Of a stretch of 64,000 bases of DNA, positions 63,576 to 64,000 are shown one piece after another. Positions within the stretch are counted from its first letter, which is position 1. Every line of letters starts with the position of its first letter. The DNA is from Actinomyces massiliensis 4401292 (GTDB taxonomy: Bacteria > Actinomycetota > Actinomycetes > Actinomycetales > Actinomycetaceae). Under the pieces are notes generated by a model, which worked only from the letters and a program-made list of their open reading frames with translations, was not told where the DNA came from and searched no databases. The translations under genes and the position numbers were made by a program. The stretch covers positions 980,569-1,044,568 of the forward strand of contig NZ_JH711481.1 of the NCBI RefSeq assembly GCF_000269805.1, written 5' to 3'.

Positions 63576-64000
63576 GTGCCTCCCATACCTCCCACGCCCG
63601 CCGAATCCGTCTCCGTCTCCTCGGAATCTCCCTCCGGCCCTCCCGCCGAAGCCCGCATGTCGCGCCTGCTCGCCTGGGCCGTGCACGCATTCACCATGTC
63701 GGGACTGGTCTTCGCGACCCTGGCGGTGCTCTCCATGGTCCACAACGAGATCGGCTGGATGTGGGTGTGGCTCGCCATCGCTCTCGTGATCGACGGCATT
63801 GACGGCACCTTCGCCCGCGGCGCCCGCGTCAAGGAGGTCATTCCGTGGTTCGACGGCAGCGTCGTCGACATCGTCATCGACTACCTCACGTGGACCTTCA
63901 TTCCAGCGCTGTTCATGTACCTCTGGGTTCCGATGGGGCCGAAGCCGGTCGCCAGCACCCTGCTCGTCGTGATCCTGGTCTCCGCAATGTTCTGCTACGC
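63576..64000 (+). CDS. CDP-alcohol phosphatidyltransferase, phosphatidylcholine synthase-like (partial)
   Basis: The gene runs off the right edge; about 141 residues are visible. GTG start behind GAGAAGG. After a Pro/Ser-rich N-terminus come membrane helices and the CDP-alcohol motif, seen as DGIDGTFARGA followed by PWFDGSVVDIVIDYL (DGxxAR ... GxxxDxxxD pattern). The string VIPWFDGSVVDIVIDYLTWT is typical of phosphatidylcholine synthase (Pcs)-like enzymes, which condense CDP-diacylglycerol with choline; the substrate cannot be fixed from this part. Confidence 0.8.
   Translation, partial: MPPIPPTPAESVSVSSESPSGPPAEARMSRLLAWAVHAFTMSGLVFATLAVLSMVHNEIGWMWVWLAIALVIDGIDGTFARGARVKEVIPWFDGSVVDIVIDYLTWTFIPALFMYLWVPMGPKPVASTLLVVILVSAMFCY

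Overview
The window is about 64 kb of high-GC DNA from an actinobacterium, most likely a member of the Actinomycetaceae (Actinomyces-like). This is inferred from GC-rich third positions, frequent GTG starts, many apparently leaderless genes, GTP-dependent PEP carboxykinase, a class II aldolase, purS/purQ/purL, LppM-domain surface proteins, a DUF3152 protein and System II cytochrome c biogenesis. The species cannot be named from the sequence alone.

Layout. 1-9.2 kb: the end of an unknown gene, a large degenerate superfamily-1 helicase-like protein fused to a Vsr-like nuclease domain, a TetR regulator, a Nudix hydrolase, an M50-like membrane peptidase, a frameshifted MerR regulator with a membrane partner, a DoxX protein and tRNA-Gly(CCC). 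9.3-18 kb: a TM2 protein, dcd with an Arg/Ala-rich unknown partner, a DEDDh exonuclease, a nitroreductase, a serine hydrolase, exonuclease III, an SDR enzyme and thiol peroxidase. 18.2-25.3 kb: a self-contained respiratory nitrite ammonification cluster (nrfH, nrfA, TPR protein, ccdA, resB, ccsA, thioredoxin). 25.4-32.4 kb: pyrE, a SpoU methyltransferase, an AraC regulator, a VOC protein, fructose-bisphosphate aldolase, a PH-like membrane protein and purA. 32.7-36.5 kb: efeUOB iron uptake behind a candidate DtxR/IdeR box. 36.6-41.7 kb: a tandem family of five LppM-domain surface proteins plus a small orphan membrane tail. 41.9-43.7 kb: pckG. 43.9-50.7 kb: an accessory, lower-GC island with an AbiEi/DUF559-like protein, a decayed IS3-family element and an unrecognised membrane-protein family that is split in one copy and fused in the other, flanking purD. 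50.9-60 kb: purC, two membrane proteins, purS, purQ, a TreT-like glycosyltransferase, a TM2 protein and purL. 60-64 kb: toxin-antitoxin debris (mazF fragment, vapB with a broken vapC), a small secreted peptide with a membrane partner, a DUF3152 protein and the start of a CDP-alcohol phosphatidyltransferase.

Three features tie the window together and look undescribed. First, a family of intergenic arrays with an exact 22-bp period (core GACCGATCTCGG), seven intact arrays and one decayed one, 33 intact-array units in all. Second, a 67-69 bp intergenic hairpin present twice with compensatory changes across the stem. Third, a -10 hexamer placed 6-8 nt before the start codon of more than fifteen genes, implying widespread leaderless mRNAs. 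The metabolic genes fit a fermentative, CO2-fixing host-associated organism that can also reduce nitrite and scavenge iron.
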